This document shows positions 8,055-15,780 of a stretch of 33,772 bases of DNA, piece by piece. The DNA is taken from the NCBI GenBank assembly GCA_903900025.1, contig CAIULN010000082.1, positions 1 to 33,772 on the forward strand, given 5' to 3'. The notes below the pieces were generated by a model that was given only the letters and a program-made list of their open reading frames with translations, was not told the origin of the DNA and made no database searches. Within the stretch, counting starts at the first letter, position 1; each line of letters starts with the position of its first letter. Origin of the DNA: an uncultured Methanomicrobiales archaeon. GTDB lineage: Archaea; Halobacteriota; Methanomicrobia; Methanomicrobiales; Methanospirillaceae. A program made the translations under genes and the position numbers.

Positions 8055-8924
8055 ATGCATGGTAGCATGACCGAGATTGAAGACTGCATCAAAAAGGGCA
8101 ATGAATTATTTGAAAATAACCGGTTTCTTGAATTTATCTCTTTTTGCAAAAAAATAACAAAAAAGGATATCCCGGACAAGAAAAAGGCAGAAATATGGCA
8201 CAAAATTTCAATCGCGTTTCATCTCTCAGGAAGCTATTCCAATGCAGTCAGTGCGATCAATAAAGCTCTGTCGTTGAATCCGGACAATCCGGTATACTGG
8301 ATCCACAAAGGCGATGTGCTGCAGTCAGAAAAATGCCATCGCTTTGATGACGCGATTAAATCGTATAAAACAGCGGTCCGGTTACGCCCGGATGACCCCG
8401 ACACCCTGATGAAACTGGGATTATTGTACGAGAGCAGGAATAATCACCAGAAAGCGATTGAGACCTACAATAAAGCCCTTGAACTGAATCCGGACAACCC
8501 AAAAATCTGGTACAACATGGGTTTTTCCCAAAATTCCATCCTGTACAGAAAAGAGAGAGAGAGGAAATTATTAAAATTAACCGGCGATATCTCCAGTGAG
8601 ATCCAGTTCCTGAATGAGATTCTCACGACATTTAACAAAGTACTGGAGCTCGATCCCCATAATTCCGATGCCCTGTATTCCATAGGGGTCCTCTATACCA
8701 GAATGAAGAGGTATTCGGATGCACTGCAATATTTTGATCAGGCATTGAAATATTATTCAAAAGAGGACGAGAAACCAGCACAGATCTGGTACTCGAAAGC
8801 CGAGGTGCTTGATAAAGTCGGGAAAAAGGACGAAGCATCAGAATTGTATGAAAAATATGAGATGGAACTCAAAAAGGATTTTGAAGAGTTTTTCAGGCAC
8901 CACCGTTTTGGCTATCGCGCATAA
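8055..8924 (+). CDS. TPR repeat protein
   Basis: A 289-residue protein (or 285 from ATG 8067) made mainly of tetratricopeptide repeats. At least four units show the W/Y-x2-G/K-x3 and A-x3-Y/F-x3-ALxLxPDN patterns, for example IKSYKTAVRLRPDD, IETYNKALELNPDN, FNKVLELDPHN and LQYFDQALKYY. The middle (about residues 155-195) is a charged insertion between repeats. No signal peptide or transmembrane segment is seen, so a cytoplasmic scaffolding role is likely; partners cannot be named. Base composition is more A+T-rich than the flanking housekeeping genes. Confidence 0.88.
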   Translation: MHGSMTEIEDCIKKGNELFENNRFLEFISFCKKITKKDIPDKKKAEIWHKISIAFHLSGSYSNAVSAINKALSLNPDNPVYWIHKGDVLQSEKCHRFDDAIKSYKTAVRLRPDDPDTLMKLGLLYESRNNHQKAIETYNKALELNPDNPKIWYNMGFSQNSILYRKERERKLLKLTGDISSEIQFLNEILTTFNKVLELDPHNSDALYSIGVLYTRMKRYSDALQYFDQALKYYSKEDEKPAQIWYSKAEVLDKVGKKDEASELYEKYEMELKKDFEEFFRHHRFGYRA

Positions 8925-8930
8925 TTTTTT

Positions 8931-8957
8931 CTCCTGACCGGGCGGGAGCGCTTTTTT
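8931..8957 (+). terminator. Hairpin plus T-tract after the TPR gene
   Basis: A CTCC/GGGAG stem (8931-8934 with 8944-8948) lies just past the TPR stop and is followed by TTTTTT (8952-8957) and a second T-run. A T6 run also sits immediately at the stop codon. It has the form of a simple intrinsic terminator. Confidence 0.45.
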
Positions 8958-9090
8958 GATTTTTTGTCCGGGTGCCGTCCCGTCCACCGGCTCGGTCGTG
9001 CCCTTCGCTTCGTTGCAGCAAAAAAAATTCCTGTATCAAAAAAAAAAAGATTGCCACGGTTGCGGGACTTTAATCCCTGACGGGTTCCAT

Positions 9091-9193
9091 CAGGAAATCC
9101 CCGGTGCAGCCCGGCATCCCGTGCGCAGCGGACTGCAGACCGGTACTCCTCACGCGCGACCATGCGTTTCTGGTCATGGTATGCCGGGCCCTG
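9091..9193 (-). pseudogene. Relic of a second PflX-like gene (3' end only)
   Basis: Read on the minus strand, 9092-9193 encodes GPAYHDQKR...REEYRSAVRCARDAGLHRGFP, which matches the last 34 residues of the intact radical SAM gene at 9665-9767 in about 25 positions. At the DNA level the two 103-base segments align without a gap. No upstream part of the gene is present, so this is a leftover of a lost paralogue or an old partial duplication. The many differences say it is not recent. A small membrane protein gene separates it from the intact copy. Confidence 0.75.
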
Positions 9194-9319
9194 CATCCCC
9201 CCGTTATTCCTGCAGCTCATGGTAAAAGATCATCATTCAAAAACCCTGATCATGGGTGGGTTACCATAGGACCGGATGGAAAACTTTAACAAATCTGAAG
9301 GTTAAAAAAAGTGAGGGAC

Positions 9320-9538
9320 ATGGATCAAAAAGAGAGAATCTTATTGACATGCGGGTTTCTCCTGCTCTTATTCCTGACCATCATCCTCACCCTGTTTGGC
9401 GCGTATAAGATTGTTGTTGTCTACCATGATCTGGCGTATGTGACCCTCTCGATCCTCACAGCTCTGGGCATCACCGCAATCGGGTATTTCCTCATCCTGC
9501 AGGTACATATTGAACAGGCCGGCGGGACGCCGTTTTAA
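9320..9538 (+). CDS. Small two-helix membrane protein
   Basis: A 72-residue protein. ATG 9320 is preferred over GTG 9311 because GTGAGG lies directly upstream as a ribosome binding site. A short charged N-terminus (MDQKER) is followed by two hydrophobic helices (about residues 7-29 and 37-58) and a short polar tail, so it should sit in the cytoplasmic membrane as a hairpin. The family is not recognised. It lies between the decayed and intact PflX-like copies, on the opposite strand. Confidence 0.6.
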   Translation: MDQKERILLTCGFLLLLFLTIILTLFGAYKIVVVYHDLAYVTLSILTALGITAIGYFLILQVHIEQAGGTPF

Positions 9539-9659
9539 AAAAAGGCTGCTGTTCTGACCGGCTGGTTCATTCAACCCTGCCTTTGTTCATTAAAAAGTGC
9601 TTGATTTTTTTTTATACATGAACGGGATACAGGATGCCGGAGTCCTGCTGTTTTTTCAT

Positions 9660-10613
9660 TCAGACAGGAAAACCGCGGTGCAACCCCGCGTCTTTCGCAC
9701 ATTGGATGGCAGACCGGTATTCCTCACGCATGACCGGGCGTTTCAGGTCATGGTATGCCGGGTCCTGTTCTGCGACCTGCACCGCGTGCCACGCGGGGCG
9801 GTACTGCGCCATGATGTTGACGTAGGAGTCCTTTGATATCTCGCCTGCAATGAACCGCATCACCGTTTCGCTGCCTGCGAGATTACCGGGCAGGACAAGG
9901 TGGCGGATGATCAGGCCACGGACGGCAATCCCCTGATCAACAACGAGATCCCCCACCTGCCGGTGCATCTCCCTGAGTGCCGCCTTCATGGATTCGACAT
10001 AATGCGGGGCGTGCGAGAGGGCGAGCGCAACCTCCTCCCGCCCGTATTTTGCATCCGGCATGTAGATGTCGACGATCCCGTCAAGGATCCGCAGGGTTTC
10101 CACCGCATCGTACCCGCCGGAGTTGTAGACAAGGGGGATGCAAAGCCCACCTGCTGCAGCGATGCGAAGGCTCTCAAGGAGCTGGGGGACAACGTGCGAG
10201 GGCGTGACGATGTTGATATTATGGCAGCCCTGCCGCTGCAACGAGAGCATCATCTCTGCAAGATCCTCTGCACAGACTTCTTTTCCGTCCCTGCACTGGC
10301 TGATCTCATAGTTCTGGCAGAATTCGCAGGCAAGGTTGCAGTGCGACATGAAGATCGTGCCCGACCCGTTGCGCCCGACCAGCTCCGGTTCCTCGCCGAA
10401 ATGGGGCCCGTGGCTGGAGACCTGTGCGAGCGCGCCCGTCCTGCAGAAGCCCGTTTCACCGCTGGTGCGGTTCACATGGCATGCCCGGGGGCATACGGTA
10501 CAGTCTTTGAGGAGGGCGGCGGCCCCTGCTATGCGGTCGTCAAGCTCGCCGGTTGCCAGTAATTCAAGATAACCCGGCCGGGTTCCGGTGGCAGGCACAA
10601 AGGACTCCTCCAT
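9660..10613 (-). CDS. PflX-type radical SAM protein (PFL-activase-like)
   Basis: A 317-residue radical SAM protein. The N-terminal cysteine set C-x2-C-x3-C ... GFC (CTVCPRAC, then TGFCRTG) followed by CNLACEFCQNY (the C-x3-C-x2-C cluster that binds the [4Fe-4S] and SAM) is the layout of the COG1313/PflX family, related to pyruvate formate-lyase activating enzymes. GGYDA and the PDAKYG stretch belong to the barrel. The substrate is unknown, and no glycyl-radical enzyme is present in the window. The start is taken at ATG 10611-10613; the frame extends three codons to a TTG. The ThiI gene lies directly upstream on the same strand, 48 bases away. Confidence 0.85.
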   Translation of the reverse strand: MEESFVPATGTRPGYLELLATGELDDRIAGAAALLKDCTVCPRACHVNRTSGETGFCRTGALAQVSSHGPHFGEEPELVGRNGSGTIFMSHCNLACEFCQNYEISQCRDGKEVCAEDLAEMMLSLQRQGCHNINIVTPSHVVPQLLESLRIAAAGGLCIPLVYNSGGYDAVETLRILDGIVDIYMPDAKYGREEVALALSHAPHYVESMKAALREMHRQVGDLVVDQGIAVRGLIIRHLVLPGNLAGSETVMRFIAGEISKDSYVNIMAQYRPAWHAVQVAEQDPAYHDLKRPVMREEYRSAIQCAKDAGLHRGFPV

Positions 10614-10661
10614 GGAATACAAAAAAATACGGGTGCAATGTGCTCCGTCATGAACGGGGTG

Positions 10662-11852
10662 TCATGGCCTCTTCTCCCTGCTGACAATGCATCCGTCCTT
10701 TGCAAGGATGATGACCGGTTCTTCAATGGCCGTGCTGACAATGCTCCTGATATCAAGCTGCTCCTCACACTCCCGTATCTGTTCCAGCTTTGCGGCGGTT
10801 GTCGGCACCCTCGGGACCGCCCGGCACGCAAGGTCTTTTGGATGCGCTTCAAATGTCCCGATGGCGCGGGCGATATCCACCGTTTCCCGCTTGTCATTCG
10901 TGATCAGGGGGCGCAGCACCGGCACGTCTGCTACCTGTGCAATCACCGCAACATTGGAAAGTGTCTGGGAGGCGACCTGCCCCAGGCTGTCCCCGGTCAC
11001 AAGGGCAAGCGCATGCTGGCGCGGTACGAGCGCACTGCCAGCCCGCATCATGAACCGCTTGCAGATGACGCAGCGGTTCCGTGGCGGGATCCGGTGCTCC
11101 TCCATCGCATTATATAGCGGTTCGCTGTCGATCACCAGCATCGGGAGGACAAAACCCCGGCACCAGAGCGAGAGCCGGCGGTGGTTCTCGATCGCGGCAT
11201 CCTTCACGTCCGGGCCCGCAAAGCGCCCCCCGTCCATGTGCAGGTGCGTCACCTCGCACCCCCTCTTCATCATGAGCCACGAGGCAACCGGCGAATCAAT
11301 GCCCGATGAGAGCAGGACGCAGACCCTCCCCTGCGTGCCGAGCGGAAGCCCCCCGGGCGCATCGATCCGGTGGTCATACACAAAGCCGCCGAACTCCCGC
11401 GCCTCGACAAAGATCTCGTAATCGGGATGATCGAGATCAACGGTCACATCCGGCATCTGGTCCGCAACCGCCTGACCGATCACCTCTCCCATCTGCTGGC
11501 TGGTGTACCTCTCGACACCCTGCCGTTTTGCCCGGATCGCAAACCTCATGCCGGGTTTCAGGTTTCCTTTCGCAGTCTGAACCGCCGCAAAACAGAGATC
11601 ATCCATGGCACTCGAAGTCCGGGTACAGACACTCACGTCGACGACCCCGAACACCCTCGACACAACCTCCGCGATGCGTCCGGGTTCATCGCCTTCGATC
11701 AGCATGCGCCCGCGGAAAAGTTCGAACCTGTGCAAAAGCCCCTCGGAATCCAGCGCCTTTTTTATATTGCGCATCAGCAGGCCGATGAAATGGCGCTTGA
11801 CCGGCTCGCTTTTTAAGAACAGCTCGCCATACCGCACCATCACCCACTTCAC
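10662..11852 (-). CDS. thiI: tRNA 4-thiouridine synthetase ThiI
   Basis: A 396-residue protein with the archaeal ThiI layout: NFLD/THUMP region (about residues 1-165), then an AANH/PP-loop domain with SSGIDSP at residues 182-188 that adenylates the uridine. A CVIC pair lies downstream of the PP-loop, and DLACRAVP near residue 340 probably contains the catalytic persulfide cysteine. There is no C-terminal rhodanese domain, as is normal for archaea. It makes 4-thiouridine at position 8 of tRNA and can take part in thiazole synthesis. The start is GTG 11850-11852, with GGGGTG upstream as ribosome binding site; ATG-Val-Arg-Tyr inside is a less likely start. Confidence 0.93.
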   Translation of the reverse strand: MKWVMVRYGELFLKSEPVKRHFIGLLMRNIKKALDSEGLLHRFELFRGRMLIEGDEPGRIAEVVSRVFGVVDVSVCTRTSSAMDDLCFAAVQTAKGNLKPGMRFAIRAKRQGVERYTSQQMGEVIGQAVADQMPDVTVDLDHPDYEIFVEAREFGGFVYDHRIDAPGGLPLGTQGRVCVLLSSGIDSPVASWLMMKRGCEVTHLHMDGGRFAGPDVKDAAIENHRRLSLWCRGFVLPMLVIDSEPLYNAMEEHRIPPRNRCVICKRFMMRAGSALVPRQHALALVTGDSLGQVASQTLSNVAVIAQVADVPVLRPLITNDKRETVDIARAIGTFEAHPKDLACRAVPRVPTTAAKLEQIRECEEQLDIRSIVSTAIEEPVIILAKDGCIVSREKRP

Positions 11853-12007
11853 GCGTCAGCACCCCATACTATTCGTCACCACATCATTGAGCGTTGTTTC
11901 ACATAACACTTGGCTGGTTCTGGCGCTTCAATCAGGTACCTGGCATCTGAAGGGTCCGGCGATGCCATCGCCCGAGAGCGAAAATGCTTTAATCAAAACA
12001 GGGGAAC

Positions 12008-12655
12008 ATGTGTACTGAAATGGCAAAATTGGAAAAAAAACAGGCGACTGAATCCGGACCGCTTAAACTCTTCTATATTTTTTACAACCAGGAACGGTGG
12101 GACAACTGGGTAAAAACCCTCAAAGAATCAAGTTTTGAGGCCGATCCCGGAAGTGAGGAGATGATAGAAGGCTTCCGGGTACTGGACAGTTTTTCGGTCG
12201 ATGTCACGCTTGAAGTCCTCAAGATCATCAGGTTATGCCAGAACAAGCGGTTCTCAAAGGAAGAGTCACTCTCAAAGCTCGGGCAGGTTGAACTGATCGT
12301 GATGTCATCCGCGCCTGACGCAGATCTTGTGGAGGTTATCGAGATCCTCCAGCTGCCAAAGCTCGTCCTCTTTGCTTCCTGCCGGAAATACCTTTCTGGC
12401 ACATTTGAGAAAGATATCAAGTCGCTTGTTAAAAAGGGCAGAGACCTGATCGAAAACAACATGGAACAGGCGCTTGATGCTGCTGCCCAGATCGGCGCGA
12501 GCGTGATCGACGGGGCCGCGTGCTGCGGGAAATATGTAAAAGACGACATCGAGCACCCCACCCTGTTTGATGAGTGGCTGATCGAGTGTGAGCGGATGAG
12601 CGAGGCAATCGCATCGCTCAAGAACTTTGACGAGTCTGTCGGAGACGAGGATTGA
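12008..12655 (+). CDS. DUF2150-like archaeal protein
   Basis: A 215-residue soluble, mostly helical protein. The N-terminal YNQERWDNW motif and overall length fit the DUF2150 family of methanogens as I remember it. A CRKY segment near residue 120 and CC near 177 are the only cysteine features. The start is ATG 12008, with GGGG just upstream; ATG 12020 is an alternative. The stop overlaps the TTG start of the next gene by four bases, so the two are probably translated together. The function is unknown; the constant pairing with a metal-binding partner suggests a shared task. Confidence 0.78.
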   Translation: MCTEMAKLEKKQATESGPLKLFYIFYNQERWDNWVKTLKESSFEADPGSEEMIEGFRVLDSFSVDVTLEVLKIIRLCQNKRFSKEESLSKLGQVELIVMSSAPDADLVEVIEILQLPKLVLFASCRKYLSGTFEKDIKSLVKKGRDLIENNMEQALDAAAQIGASVIDGAACCGKYVKDDIEHPTLFDEWLIECERMSEAIASLKNFDESVGDED

Positions 12656-13104
12656 TCGCCGACAGGGCACGGTTCCGCATCGCAAAACGCATTGAACGGC
12701 TTGCGGGCTACCGGCTGCCCGATCGCGCATTCAACGGGACGATGCTCGAAGCGCTCTCTTCAGGCATCAACTTCGACGAATTTGATTTTGCGGTACGGGA
12801 ACAGCTCCTCGCATTTTTTAACGATTTTCTGCGCTGCACATGCAGGGATTCCCCCCTCTGCGGCTGCCCTGAAAAGAAGTTTGTGCAGAAGGTGCTGGAG
12901 CTGCGGGAGAACGGGCTTGACCACCGGCAGATCGCTGCATTCCTGTCAGACGAGTATGGCATCGAGGTATTCCCCACGGACATACTCTCGTTTCTGGAAG
13001 ACTCCGTGCATGTCCTTGAAGCGATCTCAGACATCGCGCGGCTGAAAGGACGGCAGGAACTCGCAAAAAAAACCGACGACCACATCAGGCTGATCGAACG
13101 GTGA
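12652..13104 (+). CDS. DUF5814-like cysteine-rich protein
   Basis: A 150-residue protein with a TTG start at 12652, supported by GGAGACGAGG just upstream. The centre carries RCTCRDSPLCGCPEKKF, a CxC...CxC cluster that looks metal-binding. After it come two helices and EVFPTDILSFLEDSVHVLEA. The same order (CxC-x5-CxC, then PGDILSFLD-like) is found in the DUF5814 region at the end of archaeal Ski2-type helicases, which is the basis for the name (from memory). Here the domain stands alone without a helicase. It is coupled to the DUF2150-like gene. Confidence 0.75.
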   Translation: MIADRARFRIAKRIERLAGYRLPDRAFNGTMLEALSSGINFDEFDFAVREQLLAFFNDFLRCTCRDSPLCGCPEKKFVQKVLELRENGLDHRQIAAFLSDEYGIEVFPTDILSFLEDSVHVLEAISDIARLKGRQELAKKTDDHIRLIER

Positions 13105-13327
13105 CCGGCATGGTACCCTCCCCTTCACCGGCACCTGTCCTCCAGTGCCAGCCGCCTCCTGTCATGCCGCCACGGAATTTATTATCAGGCGTGTGAAAGA
13201 TCATACATACGACATTGGTGGTACGGGCTTTTGTTATGTCCTGTGAAAGGGATAATTGGGAGAGACCACAATTTCCGGCATACGGTGCCGGTGACAATGA
13301 AAAAAATGTTGCGGCGATGATTGACTG

Positions 13328-15058
13328 ATGGCCTGGGAAAGTATTCCTGTTGTCCTGCTGCTGGTCATATCCTGCGGCATGACATCGCTCTTTTCCCTGA
13401 TCTTCTGGAAAAACAAGGCATTCACCACCGGTTCAGTCCCGCTCATCATCATCATGGCTGCAGCGGCAGTCTGGTCACTGAGTGCCGCCGTCGGGTTCGG
13501 GAGTTATAACCCGTTCCTCATGGTCCTGGCCAGGGTTGTTGAAAATGCCGCGATCGCCGTCATTCCCGTGGCATTCATCCAGTTTTCCCTGCAGTATACC
13601 GAAAAGACACCGCGGTATGGGACGATCATCTGGGGGATCCTGCTCATCATTCCGATCCTCATTGCGGTGCTGCTCATCGCAAATATGGTGCTGCCCCTTG
13701 TCATAACGGGCACGCCTCCCCAGCCGGGCCTCTCCTCGCCGTACGGTGCTGCCCCCGGGGTCGTATTCTGGATCTTCTTTGTCTACGGTGCATTCCTGAT
13801 CCTGACCGGATGTGCAATCATCCTTCAGCATTTTCAGTCCGCATCGGGCGTATTCCGCGGGCAGCTCGCATGCATCCTGATCGCGACAATCCCCCCCCTG
13901 CTCACCTATACCGGCTTTGTATTCCAGATCAGCCCGTTTAACACCCTCGACCTTACCCCGATCATTTTTATCGGGTCGGTCGTTGCCCTTGCCGCCGGGA
14001 TCGAGCGCTTTGGCCTGTTTGACCTTATGGCGGTCGAGTGCGGCGCTGCCCTCCAGGAGATCCCGACCGGCATCGTGCTGCTCGACCGGAAAGGCCGTAT
14101 TGTCGAGATTAACCGGGCTGCATGCCGGTTTCTTGAGACATCCGACCGGGATATCATGGGTTCTTCCATAAAAGACATCCTGCCCCCCCATGAGATCCCT
14201 GACCGGAAGCAACCGGGGATCCGGAATGAGATCCGTCAGACCCTCAAGAGGGAAGGGGACGGGAAGGTCCAGTATATCGATCTCCACTGCATCCCCCTCA
14301 CCATGACCACAGGGAACCACGAAGGCTATGTCATTCTCCTCAATGACATTACCGACCAGCACCTGACGGATCAGTCGCTTGCCATGGCACGCAAAAAGAT
14401 CAACCTGCTGACCGGGATCACCCGCCATGACATCCTCAACCAGCTTACCATCATGATGATGCACAACGAACTGCTCAGGGATGCGATCAAGGACCCGGTA
14501 TTTTTAAAATCATTCCATGAACAGGAAAAAGCTGCAGCAACCATCCAGCGGCAGATCGCCTTTACAAAAGATTACGAGAAACTGGGGGAGAACCTGCCGC
14601 AGTGGCTGGACATTTTGACCATATTCTCAAAATACAAGGAGGACCTCGGGCACGATTACATCCGTTATGACATCCAGGTCGGGGGGCTGGAGGTCTTTGC
14701 CGACCCGCTCATACACCGGGTCTTTTCCAACCTGCTGGAAAACTCGCTGCGTTTTGGCGAGAAGGTAACCTCGATCAGGCTCTACCTTGAGCGGCACCCC
14801 GGCGGGCTGACGATCTTTTACCGGGACAACGGCGTTGGCATCAGCAAAGAGGACAAGGAGAGGATCTTCCGGCGGGGTTCGGGCAGGCGGAGCGGCTTTG
14901 GGCTGTTCTTCTCCCGCGAGATCCTCAGCCTTACCGGGATCACTATCAAAGAGACCGGGGAACCGGGGGGCGGGGCGCGGTTCGAGATCGGCGTCCCGTG
15001 GGGCATGTTCCGGTTCCATAAAGAGCACGGGGCTGACGCGGGCAAAGAACAGAAATAG
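13328..15058 (+). CDS. 7TM-PAS sensor histidine kinase
   Basis: A 576-residue membrane kinase. Residues 1-225 contain seven hydrophobic helices of the archaeal/bacterial 7TM histidine-kinase sensor type. A PAS domain follows at about 240-350 (IPTGIVLLDRKG...), then a DHp/ATPase part. The phospho-acceptor is the His in RHDILNQL (about residue 367), the N-box is NLLENSLRF (about 468), and the G1 box is DNGVGIS (about 500). A glycine-poor G2 region follows (RSGFGLFFSREIL). It probably senses a membrane or redox/ligand signal. No response regulator is next to it, so it is an orphan kinase. A weak ribosome binding site precedes ATG 13328. Confidence 0.92.
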   Translation: MAWESIPVVLLLVISCGMTSLFSLIFWKNKAFTTGSVPLIIIMAAAAVWSLSAAVGFGSYNPFLMVLARVVENAAIAVIPVAFIQFSLQYTEKTPRYGTIIWGILLIIPILIAVLLIANMVLPLVITGTPPQPGLSSPYGAAPGVVFWIFFVYGAFLILTGCAIILQHFQSASGVFRGQLACILIATIPPLLTYTGFVFQISPFNTLDLTPIIFIGSVVALAAGIERFGLFDLMAVECGAALQEIPTGIVLLDRKGRIVEINRAACRFLETSDRDIMGSSIKDILPPHEIPDRKQPGIRNEIRQTLKREGDGKVQYIDLHCIPLTMTTGNHEGYVILLNDITDQHLTDQSLAMARKKINLLTGITRHDILNQLTIMMMHNELLRDAIKDPVFLKSFHEQEKAAATIQRQIAFTKDYEKLGENLPQWLDILTIFSKYKEDLGHDYIRYDIQVGGLEVFADPLIHRVFSNLLENSLRFGEKVTSIRLYLERHPGGLTIFYRDNGVGISKEDKERIFRRGSGRRSGFGLFFSREILSLTGITIKETGEPGGGARFEIGVPWGMFRFHKEHGADAGKEQK

Positions 15059-15268
15059 CCCGGTCCGGACCCCAGATGACCGGGTCACCGGCGGTTCATA
15101 ATCCTGATCGATGTGTGCAAGTCCAGACCGGCCGCTGGTCAGCAGGAGGCAGAACGGGTCTGCCCGGCTGCACACCAGGCAGACCGCGGCGGAATACCTG
15201 CAGAAGCGCTCGAAGAGATCGGTGTCCCTGAATCGCAAAAGGTCGGGCGGGAGAAGATATTCCTCCAT
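14627..15268 (-). CDS. Possible short gene; 5' part looks coding, 3' part overlaps the kinase
   Basis: The frame opens at ATG 15266-15268 behind a good ribosome binding site (AGGAG, 7 bases upstream) and a TATA-like box (15326-15336, read on minus). The first 60-65 codons look coding: GC-rich third positions and a natural sequence with FRDTDLFERF and a CRY...CLVC...C cysteine set. After that the frame runs for about 430 bases antisense to the histidine kinase gene and looks like a shadow translation. Either a short real gene was truncated here and now runs on, or the whole is accidental. I do not recognise the protein. Confidence 0.35.
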   Translation of the reverse strand: MEEYLLPPDLLRFRDTDLFERFCRYSAAVCLVCSRADPFCLLLTSGRSGLAHIDQDYEPPVTRSSGVRTGLFLFFARVSPVLFMEPEHAPRDADLEPRPAPRFPGLFDSDPGKAEDLAGEEQPKAAPPARTPPEDPLLVLFADANAVVPVKDRQPAGVPLKVEPDRGYLLAKTQRVFQQVGKDPVYERVGKDLQPPDLDVITDVIVPEVLLVF

Positions 15269-15546
15269 CCCGCACTCCTGAAACTGCCTGCGGAGCCAAA
15301 ATGATATGTCGAAAATTTCAGGTTTTTTTTATATACGTCCGGGCGAAGTGTCGATGAGATCGACAGATCCGGTCTTCCGGCAATTCCTTTTTTATTCCAA
15401 TTCTAAAAAACCCGCCACCAATCCCGACGTACCCCCCGTTTTTCCCAGATGGTGAACGACAGTACAGAGACAAAAAAAGGAGATCGTATCAATGGTCTGG
15501 GTGGCATATAAAACAGGACTGGACGATTCCGGCTTGTGTGTCCGGA
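15059..15546. other. 488-base gap without a firm gene
   Basis: Holds the 5' part of the possible minus-strand gene (15059-15268) and a TATA-like box at 15326-15336. Downstream of the box are a perfect 7-bp hairpin (TGTCGAT/ATCGACA, 15349-15365), a CCGG-TCTT-CCGG hairpin (15369-15380) and T6 at 15388-15393. An A7 run at 15473-15479 reads as a T7 on the minus strand and could terminate the tRNA transcript. Nothing else is recognisable. Confidence 0.5.
15326..15336. promoter_or_regulatory. TATA-like box in the kinase/tRNA gap
   Basis: A TTTTTATATAC element in a gap without obvious genes. Read on the minus strand (GTATATAAAAA) it lies about 60 bases upstream of the possible short gene at 15268. 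Read on plus it would direct transcription into two small hairpins and a T6 run (15349-15393). Which direction is used, if any, cannot be told from the sequence. Confidence 0.35.
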
Positions 15547-15631
15547 TGCGGGGGGTGGGATTTGAACCCACGGACTCCTGCGAGACCGGATCTTAAGTCC
15601 GGCGCCTTTGGCCAGGCTTAGCTACCCCCGC
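15547..15631 (-). tRNA. tRNA-Leu (anticodon UAA)
   Basis: Read on the minus strand, 15631 to 15547 forms a complete class II tRNA of 85 bases. The acceptor stem is GCGGGGG/CCCCCGC with discriminator A. The D-arm contains TAGCTAAGCCTGGCC-like sequence. The anticodon arm CCGGA-CTTAAGA-TCCGG has anticodon TAA (UAA), followed by a long variable arm and the T-arm GTGGGTTCAAATCCCAC. The long variable arm, the anticodon and the A discriminator all indicate leucine. CCA is not encoded. No intron is present. Confidence 0.95.
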
Positions 15632-15652
15632 GTTGCCCCGGAGAAGATCATG

Positions 15653-15663
15653 CCTTTTTATGC
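15653..15663 (-). promoter_or_regulatory. TATA box of tRNA-Leu
   Basis: GCATAAAAAGG on the minus strand lies 22-32 bases upstream of the tRNA 5' end, the normal archaeal TATA position for a transcript starting at or close to the mature 5' end. Confidence 0.5.
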
Positions 15664-15780
15664 TTCCCATGACGGGGCGTGTCATGGAACGCACTATAGT
15701 AATTGGCGTGCACAACAAAAAAGAATCGTCACAGGGTGAAATTCAGGCACAGGAATTCTTCAATGACCAGTGAGACTCCC

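Noticed and set aside
9660-10613. AmmeMemoRadiSam (AmrS) assignment of the radical SAM gene
   Set aside because: The N-terminal CxxCxxxC...GFC set is that of PflX/COG1313; no AmmeMemoRadiSam partner genes are nearby.
12082-12621. 179-residue Ser-rich minus-strand ORF
   Set aside because: Antisense to the DUF2150-like gene; serine richness comes from reversed codons.
13475-14464. 329-residue minus-strand ORF
   Set aside because: It lies entirely opposite the histidine kinase gene and has a low-complexity, GC-shadow composition.
15493-15597. Short plus-strand ORF behind an AAAGGAG site running across the tRNA
   Set aside because: It reads antisense through tRNA-Leu and gives the well-known GVGFEPT artefact of tRNA antisense translation.
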